Shown here: positions 16,309 to 25,436 of the stretch, piece by piece
How positions within the stretch are numbered: position 1 is the first letter of the stretch
Layout: each line of letters begins with the position of its first letter
Assembly: GCF_023897015.1 (NCBI RefSeq)
Contig: NZ_JAMHFY010000009.1
Span: 62,001-126,000, forward strand
Length of the DNA: 64,000 nt
Direction: 5' to 3'
Source of the DNA: Desulfosporosinus nitroreducens
Lineage (GTDB): Bacteria; Bacillota; Desulfitobacteriia; Desulfitobacteriales; Desulfitobacteriaceae
The notes under the pieces: model-generated
Told to the model about the DNA's origin: nothing
The model's database searches: none
Seen by the model: only the letters and a program-made list of their open reading frames with translations
Made by a program: the position numbers and the translations under genes

Positions 16309-16695
16309 TCAATATGTCACCATAGGGGAGTATAGTGATTGGGTTTCCAAAAGTTTGCCCGAAGTATCATAGATTTTAGCGGTGGCACAAACCCGGTAAG
16401 TCCCATGAACAACGTAGTACTCCCCTTCTACTGAGGCAATTGCGGCCCCGGTTGCCGACGCTGTCCATGTCTTAATTTTACTCCAGCTGCTGCCGGAGGA
16501 TTTTTGCAATTCAGCTGTTACCACCGTTGTGTAGGAGTCAAAATAGCCGGCGGCAGCCCCTACACAGGTAGCCAGGCCCGATGAGCTTATAGATAATCCC
16601 GGATTTAAATAGGAAATGTACGTAAATTGAGGAGAACAAGAATTATACAGAATAATCGTTTCATAAACTAAAAACCTCCTTTGAATGTCTTTCAT
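16309..16695 (-). CDS. DUF6147-like exported protein, N-terminus lost
   Basis: Residues about 22-128 resemble DUF6147 as I recall it: the pattern YISYLNPGLSISSSGLATC, repeated serine-rich strands (LQKSSGSSWSKIKTW), and a C-terminal YYVVHGTYRVCATAKIYD. These are small secreted Firmicute proteins of unknown function. Related proteins normally start with a signal peptide. Here the first 20 residues (MKDIQRRFLVYETIILYNSC) are not one, so the gene may be truncated, with the ATG at 16695 supplied by chance. It sits 49 bases after the anti-sigma-like gene, from which it could be transcribed. Confidence 0.5.
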   Translation of the reverse strand: MKDIQRRFLVYETIILYNSCSPQFTYISYLNPGLSISSSGLATCVGAAAGYFDSYTTVVTAELQKSSGSSWSKIKTWTASATGAAIASVEGEYYVVHGTYRVCATAKIYDTSGKLLETQSLYSPMVTY

Positions 16696-16743
16696 TAAAT
16701 AAAGACAAGCAAGGAGGTTTTTTGCAACACATTTTTTTAAATT

Positions 16744-17508
16744 TTAATTTATATATTTTACCCCTTCAGAGATTTTCATCGCCACATCCTGGTCTGTCTG
16801 AGCCCGAATCATAAATATACGGCTATTCATTTCCCATATGATTGTCACCACTGAGTTCTTTTCCACCAGTGTTCCCTCATGACCGTTTATATCGACGGTT
16901 TTAGTGACTAAAGCATTCTCCGTATCCAGCGCGGGCCTGTTGCCCTCAATTAACTCTGTATAAGTAATCAATCCTCCCTGCTCGTTCTTAAATTGGATTT
17001 CATTGTGAATTTTACCTTTAGAAATATTGGTGGCTTTATAGCCCTCCGGTATATAGGTCGGCACATAGGCTTGGCTCCAATTGACAACCGCATTGCTTCC
17101 CTTCAAGCCATTCTCACTCTCCTTTAGTTCAAAAGACGTATATTGCTGCCGGATATCCTTTAATAGATTGAGTGCTTTTACTCTCAAGGCCTGCACGCTT
17201 GCGACGGTGGTAAACATGATGACAAGCATGATCAGTATTGCTACTGCCGCTTTGTTTAAAATCCCCAACATTCGTCGCCTTGCGGTATAAGTTTTTGCCT
17301 TGTTTAACCGGGTGTCCAGTTGCAGGCTGAATTTTTGAAGTGCCTCTTTTGAAGGAGCAAATTCGGGATCATTTTTGAGTTTTTCCTTTTCCTCCAGGTA
17401 AAGCTTTCCTTCCCTTTCGGCAGCATCGTGCATAACCAGCTTAAACAAACTGTCATCATATTCTTCAAGAAGCTTTTTTCGGATCTGATCCGGACGGTTA
17501 TTTGGCAT
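16744..17508 (-). CDS. DUF4367-domain anti-sigma-like membrane protein
   Basis: A 254-residue protein. The cytoplasmic N-terminus (residues 1-80) is charged and helical, one membrane segment lies at about 85-107 (AAVAILIMLVIMFTTVASVQAL), and an external DUF4367-like domain follows (about 145-253, with YVPTYIPEGYKATNI and IWEMNSRIFMIRAQTD). The gene overlaps the ECF sigma gene by 11 bases, the classic layout of a sigma factor with its membrane anti-sigma. It should hold the sigma factor at the membrane until a cell-envelope signal is sensed. This normal arrangement contrasts with the one-protein fusion in the repeated module. Confidence 0.75.
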   Translation of the reverse strand: MPNNRPDQIRKKLLEEYDDSLFKLVMHDAAEREGKLYLEEKEKLKNDPEFAPSKEALQKFSLQLDTRLNKAKTYTARRRMLGILNKAAVAILIMLVIMFTTVASVQALRVKALNLLKDIRQQYTSFELKESENGLKGSNAVVNWSQAYVPTYIPEGYKATNISKGKIHNEIQFKNEQGGLITYTELIEGNRPALDTENALVTKTVDINGHEGTLVEKNSVVTIIWEMNSRIFMIRAQTDQDVAMKISEGVKYIN

Positions 17509-18061
17509 GATTATTCATCTCCTTGCCCATCATTTGTTTAGCGTTTCTGCGGGCTCTTGTTAAATACTGCCGGACGCTGTCGGGAGCGATATTCAAAATT
17601 GGCGCGATTTCACTATCATCCATATCCAAAATATATTTAAAATACAACAGTTCTTTTTGCTTTTCAGGAAGTTTCAATATGGCATTTCCCATTTCTTCGA
17701 TTTCTTCCTGATGAATAATCCTGTCCACTATCGTATCTTCACCATCTGGAATAGATTTTGCCATGTCACTTTCTTCTCCATAATACAAATGTTTTGTTTC
17801 TACGTCTCTGTGTTTAATAAAGTTGATAGCCACACTCCTAGAACTATAGACAATATAAGCGGCCGTTTTGCAACTATTTAAAGTACGAATTAGAGAGATT
17901 TTGTCAACTAATTTTAAGAAAGTATCATTAATCAGGTCCTCAAGGTTGTCCAAATCATGGGTAATATTATAAACAGTCTTCCGTACAAGACCATAATAAT
18001 CATGATATAAGTTCAACATAAAGGCCTTATCGCTATCGACGGCTAGTGCCGCGATTATCAT
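17498..18061 (-). CDS. ECF-type RNA polymerase sigma factor
   Basis: A sigma-70 family protein of about 187 residues. Region 2 is at the N-terminus (HDYYGLVRKTVYN, LEDLINDTFLKLVDKI) and region 4 at the C-terminus (LPEKQKELLYFKYILDMDDSEIAPIL, DSVRQYLTRARRNAKQ). I chose the ATG at 18061 because AGGAAGTGA lies about 6 bases upstream. A longer frame starts at 18157 but adds 32 residues foreign to the family. It redirects RNA polymerase to a small regulon, probably including this operon, and is paired with the overlapping DUF4367 membrane protein. The promoter motif it recognises was not identified. Confidence 0.85.
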   Translation of the reverse strand: MIIAALAVDSDKAFMLNLYHDYYGLVRKTVYNITHDLDNLEDLINDTFLKLVDKISLIRTLNSCKTAAYIVYSSRSVAINFIKHRDVETKHLYYGEESDMAKSIPDGEDTIVDRIIHQEEIEEMGNAILKLPEKQKELLYFKYILDMDDSEIAPILNIAPDSVRQYLTRARRNAKQMMGKEMNNHAK

Positions 18062-18404
18062 CAGATCACTTCCTATTATTACTTTTGTAAAGTTTTTCCC
18101 AAGAAAAATATCATAAAGAGTTGTCTTTATAGTCCCTACCGAAAGCTTGTTGATCAAGATATTTATTTCAGGCCTTTAGAGGTTAGTAGGTGATCAGTCT
18201 CTTTAATATAATCTGAAACAGATCCCAAGGCCCCATTGAAGAATACCTCTTCTTTTTTTATTTCAGAATCTCCTGCAATCGGGATGCGAGTTGTCAGGAT
18301 TTCCCCAAGATAATAAGAAGATCCGGTATGGAATAAATTTTATTTAGGTGAGAATTTTCTCCCTCCGGACCTTGGTTCTAGGGGTAAGCAGCTTGATCTG
18401 GGCA
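18062..18404. other. Intergenic stretch without recognisable content
   Basis: About 340 bases upstream of the sigma gene and before the Rpn-type fragment. I see no gene or strong RNA structure. The right end (from about 18340) may be eroded sequence of the nuclease gene. Confidence 0.4.
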
Positions 18405-18583
18405 ACCGCCAGCTCATTGCTCACCCTTTGGTAACAAGGCTGAAGTCTGAGAAGGATAAAGGGAGAGCTGAAGGAAAGGCTGAAGTTGCAAAAAACCTTT
18501 TAGACATGGGATTTGAAATTCCAAAGGTAGTCCATGCAACTGGTCTCTCTGAAGAAGAAGTTAAGAGATTACGAGATAACTAA
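18405..18583 (+). pseudogene. C-terminal fragment of an Rpn-type nuclease/transposase gene
   Basis: The last 59 codons (LIAHPLVTRLKSEKDKG to SEEEVKRLRDN, stop at 18581-18583) show the helical tail typical of Rpn/PD-(D/E)XK putative transposases: KGRAEGKAEVAKNLLDMG followed by IPKVVHATGLSEEEVKRL. The catalytic N-terminal 200 or more residues are absent. This is a remnant of a mobile or recombination-promoting gene. The family call rests on this tail pattern only. Confidence 0.6.
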
Positions 18584-18611
18584 AGTCAAGTAGGAGATAG
18601 CCTACACAGCT

Positions 18612-18662
18612 AAACAAGGTGCTTCGCGTCAACACGCGAAACACCTTGTTTTTCGTTTTTTT
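18612..18662 (+). terminator. Intrinsic terminator
   Basis: AACAAGGTG(C)TTCGCGT pairs with ACGCGAA(A)CACCTTGTT around CAAC. A long T-rich run (TTTCGTTTTTTT) follows on the plus strand. It closes the Rpn-type fragment and lies opposite the end of the flavin oxidoreductase gene. Confidence 0.85.
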
Positions 18663-18749
18663 GTAAACTGCCTGGAAGGGTACCTTAAACCTTTACATGC
18701 ATTACCCGGTGAGCCACGTTGTAAGCAGTTCTTGACCTAGGGCATTCCC

Positions 18750-19742
18750 TCATCGCAATGTTTCAATTGCCTGTTTCGCCCATTGCGAATCCTGAAGTAC
18801 AGCGCGACCGACACCGATGAGGTCAGCTTTTTCATCTAACAGCAATTTCTCAGCCGCTTGGGGTTCAGTAATGCCGCCAGTTAGAATTACAGGGATGGAT
18901 ACAACCTTTTTAATTGCTTCAGTCAGAGGGGAGAAATAGCCTTGCTCAGAAATTCCCGGAGATTTATAACCTAAAAAGCTACCGGAAATATCGAGAATGG
19001 TGATGCCTGCTTTCTCGAATTCTTTGGCCGCTATCTGGCTATCTTCAATCGTGATTCCGCCTTCCTTATAATCGCAAGACCCTAACCGTAAGAGTAGTGG
19101 GAAATCGTTGCCCACAACAGCTTTGACTGCTGCGATAACCTGCAGATGGAGGCGAAGGCGATTATGAATAGTTCCACCATACTCATCGGTTCGCTTGTTG
19201 CTCAAGGGGGAGAAAAATTGGTTAAGTAGGTAGCCGTGCGCAGAATGGATCTCCACTCCGTCAAAACCTGCTTCCTTTACACGACGAGCAGCATCCTGAA
19301 AGGCTTGGACGATACCGGTAATTTCCTGTTTGGTAAGCTCTTTAGGGGTATTTCCATTCCAAGGATGGGGAACTGGGGAGGGAGCGACCGGAATCGTTCC
19401 AATGACTTCCTGAGTGGTGGCGCTTCCAGCGTGATTAATTTGCATCACAACCTTTGAACCATTGCTGTGAATAACCTCGGCTAAACTTCGTAATCCTTCC
19501 ACCAGATGATCATTAGCGACACAGAGTTGATTCTTGCTAGCTTTACCTTCGGGGCTTATGAAGCTGTGTTCAACTATGATGAGCGAGAAATAGCCGCCGT
19601 TCGATTTTTCTTGGTAATAGTCGAGGACCGCCTTGCTTACACCACCGTCCGCTTCGGACTTGGCAGTGGCCATGGGAGGCATTATCAGACGATTATGCAA
19701 GGTCAACGAGCCCGCGTACAATGTATCTAGTAAATGAGCCAT
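18750..19742 (-). CDS. NADH:flavin oxidoreductase, old yellow enzyme family
   Basis: A 330-residue single-domain TIM-barrel FMN enzyme. Visible motifs are the N-terminal RLIMPPMATAKS, the QINHAG strand, the active-site region GFDGVEIHSAHGYLLNQFFSPLSNKRTDEYGG (described by position, about residues 158-190) with its His pair, and the phosphate-binding end ILTGGI plus LIGVGRAVLQD. It reduces activated double bonds of enones or similar substrates with NAD(P)H. The length fits the short form without the extra Fe-S/FAD domains of dienoyl-CoA reductase. It stands alone on the minus strand. The true substrate is unknown. Confidence 0.88.
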   Translation of the reverse strand: MAHLLDTLYAGSLTLHNRLIMPPMATAKSEADGGVSKAVLDYYQEKSNGGYFSLIIVEHSFISPEGKASKNQLCVANDHLVEGLRSLAEVIHSNGSKVVMQINHAGSATTQEVIGTIPVAPSPVPHPWNGNTPKELTKQEITGIVQAFQDAARRVKEAGFDGVEIHSAHGYLLNQFFSPLSNKRTDEYGGTIHNRLRLHLQVIAAVKAVVGNDFPLLLRLGSCDYKEGGITIEDSQIAAKEFEKAGITILDISGSFLGYKSPGISEQGYFSPLTEAIKKVVSIPVILTGGITEPQAAEKLLLDEKADLIGVGRAVLQDSQWAKQAIETLR

Positions 19743-20019
19743 AAGGAACCCTCCTTAAATTTTAAACTATATTCCCATTGAGAAAGCCTGTCCTATCTGA
19801 TCTCCTATACGATAATACAATCGATACATTTTTTTAATATTGCCCACTGCAACGGGAATTAATGTGAATGAGTAGTGTTCATTAATTCACTATGTTATTT
19901 TACAAAGCAGCAAAAACCGGATTAAGATCAATTATCAAGTCAGGTAAAGCGCTCACGGTTATTTTCTTCATCTGAATAGGCCGTCCATAGCGCTTATTCT
20001 TCTGTTCAGATTTCTTGGT

Positions 20020-20502
20020 TCAAAAATAGTTGGGTATTGCATCTATTGAACAATTCAAAAGTTCATTCCAGCTAACATCATTACAATATACCATGCAAAC
20101 GCTTTTTTCATATCTTTGAAATTTCAAAGGTAATATTTTAAAGTTGAATTTCTTATAGAATTCAGGATTTATATCTGAGAATAAAAAAATGAAGGAGTCT
20201 TCTTTTTCTTTTTGTAGGCAGTTTTTTAACAATTCCGTGGCATAACCTTGACCGGCGTGAATTTTTGGTGTTAATACAGACCCAATACCATATGCTTTTT
20301 TTCCAACAATATCCTTGAGTTTTAATATTATCAGAGAGCTGACAATTTCGTTATTGACATCTAGGACATACCTTGTACCACACACATCTTCCTTGGCATT
20401 ATCGGCACAATATTGTTCAAAGGTCCTGTTTTTGCTCCACTCCTTGTACCCTTCACTGAAGATAAAATTTATCTCTTGAGGCAGCGCCTGTCTGAAAATC
20501 AT
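20020..20502 (-). CDS. GNAT family N-acetyltransferase
   Basis: About 160 residues with the GNAT acetyl-CoA binding signature KIHAGQGYATELLKNCLQ (the Q/RxxGxG/A loop) following strand GIGSVLTPK, and a late strand with IFLFSDINPEFYKKFNF. I chose the ATG at 20502 because AAAGGAG lies 9 bases upstream; longer in-frame starts at 20526 and 20559 lack this. The substrate is not predictable. It is transcribed alone on the minus strand. Confidence 0.75.
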   Translation of the reverse strand: MIFRQALPQEINFIFSEGYKEWSKNRTFEQYCADNAKEDVCGTRYVLDVNNEIVSSLIILKLKDIVGKKAYGIGSVLTPKIHAGQGYATELLKNCLQKEKEDSFIFLFSDINPEFYKKFNFKILPLKFQRYEKSVCMVYCNDVSWNELLNCSIDAIPNYF

Positions 20503-20651
20503 CTTAATAGTCTCCTTTTTGTGCATAGTTTTCCTGCCGCTTCCGCGGCAAACTATCAAAATAGTCTTTACAACTCCAGACCTATATCCTTATGTATACA
20601 AACTATTATAACATTATCTCGTTGTAGTATGGTGTGTTGACAATGACAAAT

Positions 20652-20687
20652 AAAAAAAGCGACGGATTGCAGAGTGCATTCCATCGC
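20652..20687 (-). terminator. Terminator of the GntR gene
   Basis: On the minus strand GCGATGGAATGCA / TGCAATCCGTCGC with a 3-base loop is followed by CTTTTTTTATTT. Confidence 0.85.
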
Positions 20688-20704
20688 AGCATCACCGATA
20701 CAGG

Positions 20705-21385
20705 CTATTGCAGTTCCCGCTGTTCAACTGCCTCTATATAGCTGTTAAAATGGGCTTCAATTTCCCGGTATACCAGCGGCAGGTCGTTCTGCTTCAACGC
20801 CTGTACAATCCGGGTATGCTCCTGCGCCTTTTCATGAAAGGTACCAAGCGTGATCACATCCTTATTCATGATGATCAGCAACTGGTAGAAAAGCCCCTCC
20901 AGAATCTTTCCACGGCGCAAGCTACCAGACGCCTTCCAGAGGTAGCTGTGAAACGACAAGTCCAAGTGATTCAGGCGGTACAACATCTCATGCGGTTCCA
21001 TCTGCTGGCCTTCCAGCGCATACATCTCCGCAGTCAAGTCGTCCAACTGCCGGAAATCCATATCCTGCAAGGCGCTCGCGCCGACGAGCAGCTCCAGAAT
21101 CCGCTTTTCCATGGCGATGCGGATATCAAACACCTCCATGGTTTCCTCATGTGACATCTCCAGCACGTAATTACCCTTGCGGGGCGAAAACATAACCATG
21201 CCCTGCATATTTAGTTCCCGCAGGGCCTCCCGTACAGGTGCACGACTGATGGACAGATCGTTGGAAATATCGGATTCAACGAGCTTATCGCCACTTTTAA
21301 ACTCCCCGGACAAAATTTTATTCTTAATATATAGTACAGCCAGTTCGCTCAGGTTGTGCTTTGTATAATTTTGCGCAAAGTCCAT
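20705..21385 (-). CDS. GntR family (FadR-type) transcriptional regulator
   Basis: About 226 residues. The N-terminal winged helix (LAVLYIKNKILSGEFKSGDKL, SISRAPVREALRELNMQGMV) is followed by an all-helical FCD ligand-binding domain (MEVFDIRIAMEKRILELL, HLDLSFHSYLWKASG, HTRIVQALKQND). FCD regulators usually bind carboxylates or amino-acid-like ligands and often repress catabolic operons nearby. It is located downstream of the betaine reductase/BCCT region on the same strand, so a link to that pathway is possible but not shown. The ATG at 21385 is preferred; a GTG at 21397 is also possible. Confidence 0.85.
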   Translation of the reverse strand: MDFAQNYTKHNLSELAVLYIKNKILSGEFKSGDKLVESDISNDLSISRAPVREALRELNMQGMVMFSPRKGNYVLEMSHEETMEVFDIRIAMEKRILELLVGASALQDMDFRQLDDLTAEMYALEGQQMEPHEMLYRLNHLDLSFHSYLWKASGSLRRGKILEGLFYQLLIIMNKDVITLGTFHEKAQEHTRIVQALKQNDLPLVYREIEAHFNSYIEAVEQRELQ

Positions 21386-21492
21386 TTCTATCACCAATCA
21401 TCTTTATAATGCATTTTATTATACTATATATTTCTGAAGATGCACAGTGCCGGAGGATAACGACAATATATAGGAAAATACGGAGCACAAAG

Positions 21493-22410
21493 CTATGCCG
21501 GTTTCTTTGTTCCATAGTAATATTGGGCGATAAAATCTACAAACAGCTTCTGCACCGGGGATAACACCATATCCTTCTTTAGCAGCAGGTAGAACCTGCG
21601 CAGGAAAAACTGGTGGTCAACCTCGATGGTTTTCACCAGGCCCATTTGCACATAAAGAGCGGTTGCTGCCTTCGAAAGGAAGGAAATCCCCATCCCGCTG
21701 GAGACTGCCTGCATGACGCCTTGTGTGTTATCCATATAGCAGGCCGGCTTTAGATCATCGAGCGACAGGTCGTGCTTTTTGAGATACAGGTCGAGCTCCT
21801 GCAAGGTTCCTGAGCCTGTCTCGCGCAGGATAAACGGCTGACTGCGGATAAAATCAACCAGGTTTTTACGGATAATTGCCTCATCCATATCCAAATCCGC
21901 TGGATACACAAATACCAGCGTATCATCACAAAAAGGCTCCTGTATAAATTTATTGCTTTGTATTTTCGTACCCACAATTCCAAAGTCGTAATAGCAGTTG
22001 CCAAGCTTCGCACCGACAAGGTTACTGTTGCACTGGTGGACACGGATGATAATATTCGGGTAACGCCGGCGAAACGCTGTGATGATCTCCGGCAGCAGGT
22101 ACTGTGCAGGCACACTGGAGGACAGTACGGATATCTCCCCCCTGCTGTTGCGGCCAAGGCCGCTGACAGACTGGATCGCCTGATCACGCAGCGCCAGCAT
22201 GTTTTGTGCATAGGAAAAAAACTCCACCCCAACTTTGGTGGGATAGACTTCTTTTGTAGAGCGCACCAGCAGCTGCGTGCCGAGCTCTTTCTCCAAAGAG
22301 CTGATATGTGCGCTGATGGTCGGCTGGGATAAATAAATCGTATCCGCCGCCTTCGAAAAACTGTTGAGCTTCACAACATATACGAAGGCTTCCAGTTGCT
22401 TCAAATCCAT
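21493..22410 (-). CDS. LysR family transcriptional regulator
   Basis: A protein of about 305 residues. The helix-turn-helix at the N-terminus (LEAFVYVVKLNSFSKAADTIYLSQPTISAHI) is followed by a periplasmic-binding-like effector domain. I chose the ATG at 22410 because AAGGCGGG lies about 8 bases upstream and MDLKQLEAF is the usual LysR start. It resembles the CysL/YwfK-like group. The gene follows the BCCT transporter gene, with a terminator between them, at the end of the betaine locus. Regulation of that locus is a reasonable guess by position. Confidence 0.85.
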   Translation of the reverse strand: MDLKQLEAFVYVVKLNSFSKAADTIYLSQPTISAHISSLEKELGTQLLVRSTKEVYPTKVGVEFFSYAQNMLALRDQAIQSVSGLGRNSRGEISVLSSSVPAQYLLPEIITAFRRRYPNIIIRVHQCNSNLVGAKLGNCYYDFGIVGTKIQSNKFIQEPFCDDTLVFVYPADLDMDEAIIRKNLVDFIRSQPFILRETGSGTLQELDLYLKKHDLSLDDLKPACYMDNTQGVMQAVSSGMGISFLSKAATALYVQMGLVKTIEVDHQFFLRRFYLLLKKDMVLSPVQKLFVDFIAQYYYGTKKPA

Positions 22411-22452
22411 AGCTGCCCGCCTTTCCGGGAAACATCCCGCCCTGATCAAGAT

Positions 22453-22493
22453 AAGAAAAACAAGCCGCCCGGTTTACCAGAGAAGCTTGTTTC
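22453..22493 (-). terminator. Terminator at the end of the betaine operon
   Basis: On the minus strand AAACAAGC and GCTTGTTT flank an inner GGTAAACC region, and TTTCTT follows. It lies just past the BCCT transporter stop. Confidence 0.65.
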
Positions 22494-22520
22494 AGTTGGT
22501 GCGAAGTCCGCTTGCTGTGT

Positions 22521-23987
22521 CTATTTTGCTTTTGGAAGCTGCTCCTCGAGCAGTGCCTTATACAGGCATACGCAGCACAGCAGCATAATAATAGCAAAGG
22601 GGAATGCCGCCACGATGGAACATGTTTGTAGCGCAGACAGGCCGCCGGTCATCAGCAGGACGAAGGCCAGTACAGCCTGCAGCACACCCCACAAAATCTT
22701 CTTAGAATTGCCCGGGTTCAGATCGCCCTCCGATGAGAACATCGACAATACGAATGTTGCCGAATTTGCACTTGTCGCAAAGAACGTGCACAGTAGCAGA
22801 ACCGCAATAATCGAGAGGATAAAGCCCAGCGGATATTGACTAAATACAACAAATAGCGCTGTCTCTGTGTTTTGGATCGCAGTCTGAATCACGGAGTTGT
22901 CCAAATTGAGGCCAAGGCCGCCGAAAATAGCAAACCATACCATAGAAACCAGCGACGGCACACAGATAACACCCACTACAAACTCCTTGATTGTCCTGCC
23001 TTTGGAGATACGGGCGATAAAGGTGCCCGTAAACGGACCCCAGGCAATCCACCATGCCCAGTAGAAGATTGTCCAGCTGCTCAGCCAGCTGTTGTCGCCA
23101 AAGGGGTTGATACCAAAGCTGTCAGCAACAAAGTTGTTCACATAGCTCCCCAAACTATTTGTAAAAATATTAATGTCCAAGAGCGTGGGACCGATCAAAA
23201 AAGCGCCACCCATTAAGGCAACTGCCAACACCATATTGATGTCGGAAAGCAGCTTGATGCCCTTGTCGATGCCGCTGACGGCTGTCCAAGTATAAACAAC
23301 TGTAATCGCGGCGATGATAATAAATTGTACGAAAATCGTCGACGGAATACCAAACATATGGCTGAGACCGCCGTTTATCTGAAGCGCACCCTGTCCGAGT
23401 GATGTTGCTACACCCGCAACCGTCGCAAATACTGCAGAAATATCAATGAGTTTTCCAATTGGCCCGCGCACGCCCTCTTCTCCAAGCAGCGGTACAAAAA
23501 TACTGCTGATAAGGCCTGGCATCTTTTTGCGGAACTGGAAGTAGCCAAGCGCCATTCCGATTACCGCATAGCCCGCCCACGGGTGAAACCCCCAATGCAT
23601 GAATGACTTGCGCATCGCCAGATTGGCGGCCTCTTCGGTCATGCCGAAACTCACGTAATGATTGAGTGGTTCGGCCACGCCCCAGAATACAAGGCCGATG
23701 CCCATGCCGGCGCCAAAAAGCATGGCAAACCAGGAAAGCGTGCTATATTCCGGTTTGGAATCATCATCACCCAGCTTGATTTTACCGTATTTGCTGAATG
23801 CAAGCACCAGGCAAAAGGCAACGAAAATAAACATTGACATCAGGTACAGCCAACTGAACTTGTCAGTCAAAAAAGCAAATGCGGCGTTCATGCCGTCCGC
23901 AAACTGTTTCGGGATAATGAGCCCAAGCACAACAATAATTAACGTAATCGCTAGGGATATAATGAATACGGTGTTGTTCTTTTTCAT
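22521..23987 (-). CDS. BCCT family betaine/carnitine/choline transporter
   Basis: A 488-residue protein with about twelve membrane segments. The BCCT signature is present in segment 8 (WTIFYWAWWIAWGPFTGTFIARISKGR, about residues 310-336), and the glycine-rich segment 3 reads GAGMGIGLVFWGVAEPLNHY. Members import trimethylammonium compounds with Na+ or H+, or exchange them. It is the last gene of the leftward locus, after grdH, so it most likely brings in glycine betaine as substrate for the reductase. The ribosome binding site AGGAGATGA lies upstream of the ATG. Function as a nutrient rather than an osmotic transporter is inferred from context. Confidence 0.9.
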   Translation of the reverse strand: MKKNNTVFIISLAITLIIVVLGLIIPKQFADGMNAAFAFLTDKFSWLYLMSMFIFVAFCLVLAFSKYGKIKLGDDDSKPEYSTLSWFAMLFGAGMGIGLVFWGVAEPLNHYVSFGMTEEAANLAMRKSFMHWGFHPWAGYAVIGMALGYFQFRKKMPGLISSIFVPLLGEEGVRGPIGKLIDISAVFATVAGVATSLGQGALQINGGLSHMFGIPSTIFVQFIIIAAITVVYTWTAVSGIDKGIKLLSDINMVLAVALMGGAFLIGPTLLDINIFTNSLGSYVNNFVADSFGINPFGDNSWLSSWTIFYWAWWIAWGPFTGTFIARISKGRTIKEFVVGVICVPSLVSMVWFAIFGGLGLNLDNSVIQTAIQNTETALFVVFSQYPLGFILSIIAVLLLCTFFATSANSATFVLSMFSSEGDLNPGNSKKILWGVLQAVLAFVLLMTGGLSALQTCSIVAAFPFAIIMLLCCVCLYKALLEEQLPKAK

Positions 23988-24102
23988 ATTGCTCTCATCT
24001 CCTAATCTAATCGTCTGTCTTCTGTATTGTGGGCAGCAGCGCCCTCCATGTCACTGCATGAAAGGCGCTCAGCCCCTTAAAGGAAGAATGAATTGGCAGC
24101 CG

Positions 24103-25422
24103 TTAGATTTTGACCTTAAAGACCTCAGGTTCCTTAATATCTGTTGTCAAAGCATCCAGTGCAACGCCTACACGGTGGTAGCGCAGCTTGAATTGCTCTT
24201 CGGCAGATGTGCTCGGGTCACCCAAGGGATAAGGAATGGAGATGGTGGGCACCAGACGGTTTACACCAACGGTCTTTGAAACAGGAATCAGGTTGGCCAT
24301 CTGTACGATGGTGATGCCAGCCTTTTCAATTTCTCTTGTCATCGTTGCACCGCAACGTGTACAGGTTCCTCATGTGGAGGTCAGGATGGCGGCACGAATA
24401 CCATCCTTTAAAAGCTCCTCTGCAATTTCGCGACCCATTCTGGCGGCTTCGGCCTGTGTGGTGCCGGTGCCGACGGTAGAGTAGAAAAATTTGTAAACGC
24501 CACCGATCTTACCTTCCTTCTGGTATGCGCGCATGGCATCCAGCGGCACGATAACGTCGGGGTCGTTATTGGCGGCAGCCGGGTCAAAGCCCGCGTGGAT
24601 CGTCATGTACTCGCCCTTCTGCAGGTTCTCGAGCATGCTGACATCGTATTTGCCCCATTTTGTGGCAGATGCAGACTGAATGCGGTCCGGGTTGCCTACC
24701 GGCACAATGCCGCCGGAGGTGACCAGCGCAACCTCCATTTTGCTGAGCTCTTCCGGGGTGATGGCGGTTGCAATCGGCGCCCGGTCGGATTTCGGAATCG
24801 GCAGCTCGGTCTGGTATGCCTCTCCACGAACTTTCTTGAGCAGCATATCAATTGCGCGGTCCGCTGCTTTAACAGGCGGATCAAGCCAGATCATATCGCG
24901 GATACCGCGGCCAAAATAGCCTTCCACAACTGCAGGCAGCAGTTTCTCACCCTTGAGCAGCTTCAGACCATATTTAGCCATTGCCTGAACGTCTTTTTTC
25001 ATCGCTGCGGCGCTTGCGCCGCCCTTGAAGATAACCATCTTGGAGCGGTACATTTCCACACCGGGGTTCTCTTCATTCATGGATGTAAGCACCGGTACGC
25101 CGAACTTGTTTTGTACCGCATTGCAAATATGGCCGCAGGCTGCACCATAACGTCCGGCGCGGAATGCCGGGCCTGCAAAGAAAATATCGAATTCCTTGTC
25201 GTTGAGGAAGCCCAGAATCCTATCAATGCCTTCCTCTGTGCGCGAACCCATAAAGTTGTCGCCGCAGATAACCGTGTGGGTTACGGTCACCTGATCGCCC
25301 AAGGCTGCCTGTAAAGCTAATGCCGGACCGACACAACCTTCGCGGATTTCAGGCTCATGATCTGCAAGTTCTTCGCCGCCAATCTGGCCAAAGAACTGGT
25401 TTAAATACAGAATTGCTTTCAC
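24103..25422 (-). CDS. grdH: Betaine reductase component B subunit, selenoprotein GrdH
   Basis: A 439-residue selenoprotein of the GrdB/GrdF/GrdH family. Residue 351 is an in-frame TGA (24372-24370) in TST-Sec-GTCTRCGATM, the family's active-site motif where selenocysteine sits ahead of two cysteines. Sequence past the TGA stays in the same frame for 88 codons and matches the family (VNRLVPTISIPYPLGDP). Together with the pyruvoyl-type partner GrdI it takes the amine substrate and passes a carboxymethyl group to the Sec of GrdA. Substrate specificity within the family (glycine, sarcosine or betaine) is set by component B. Betaine is chosen because of the adjacent BCCT transporter and is not proven. 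The gene is 14 bases after grdI. Confidence 0.9.
24343..24372 (-). promoter_or_regulatory. UGA codon and SECIS-like hairpin of grdH
   Basis: On the minus strand, 12 bases after the TGA, CGTTGC pairs with GCAACG around the loop GGT (24357-24343). The distance and the G/U-containing apical loop fit a bacterial SECIS element, which SelB reads to insert selenocysteine. Confidence 0.65.
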
Positions 25423-25436
25423 GCCTTGACCCTCCT

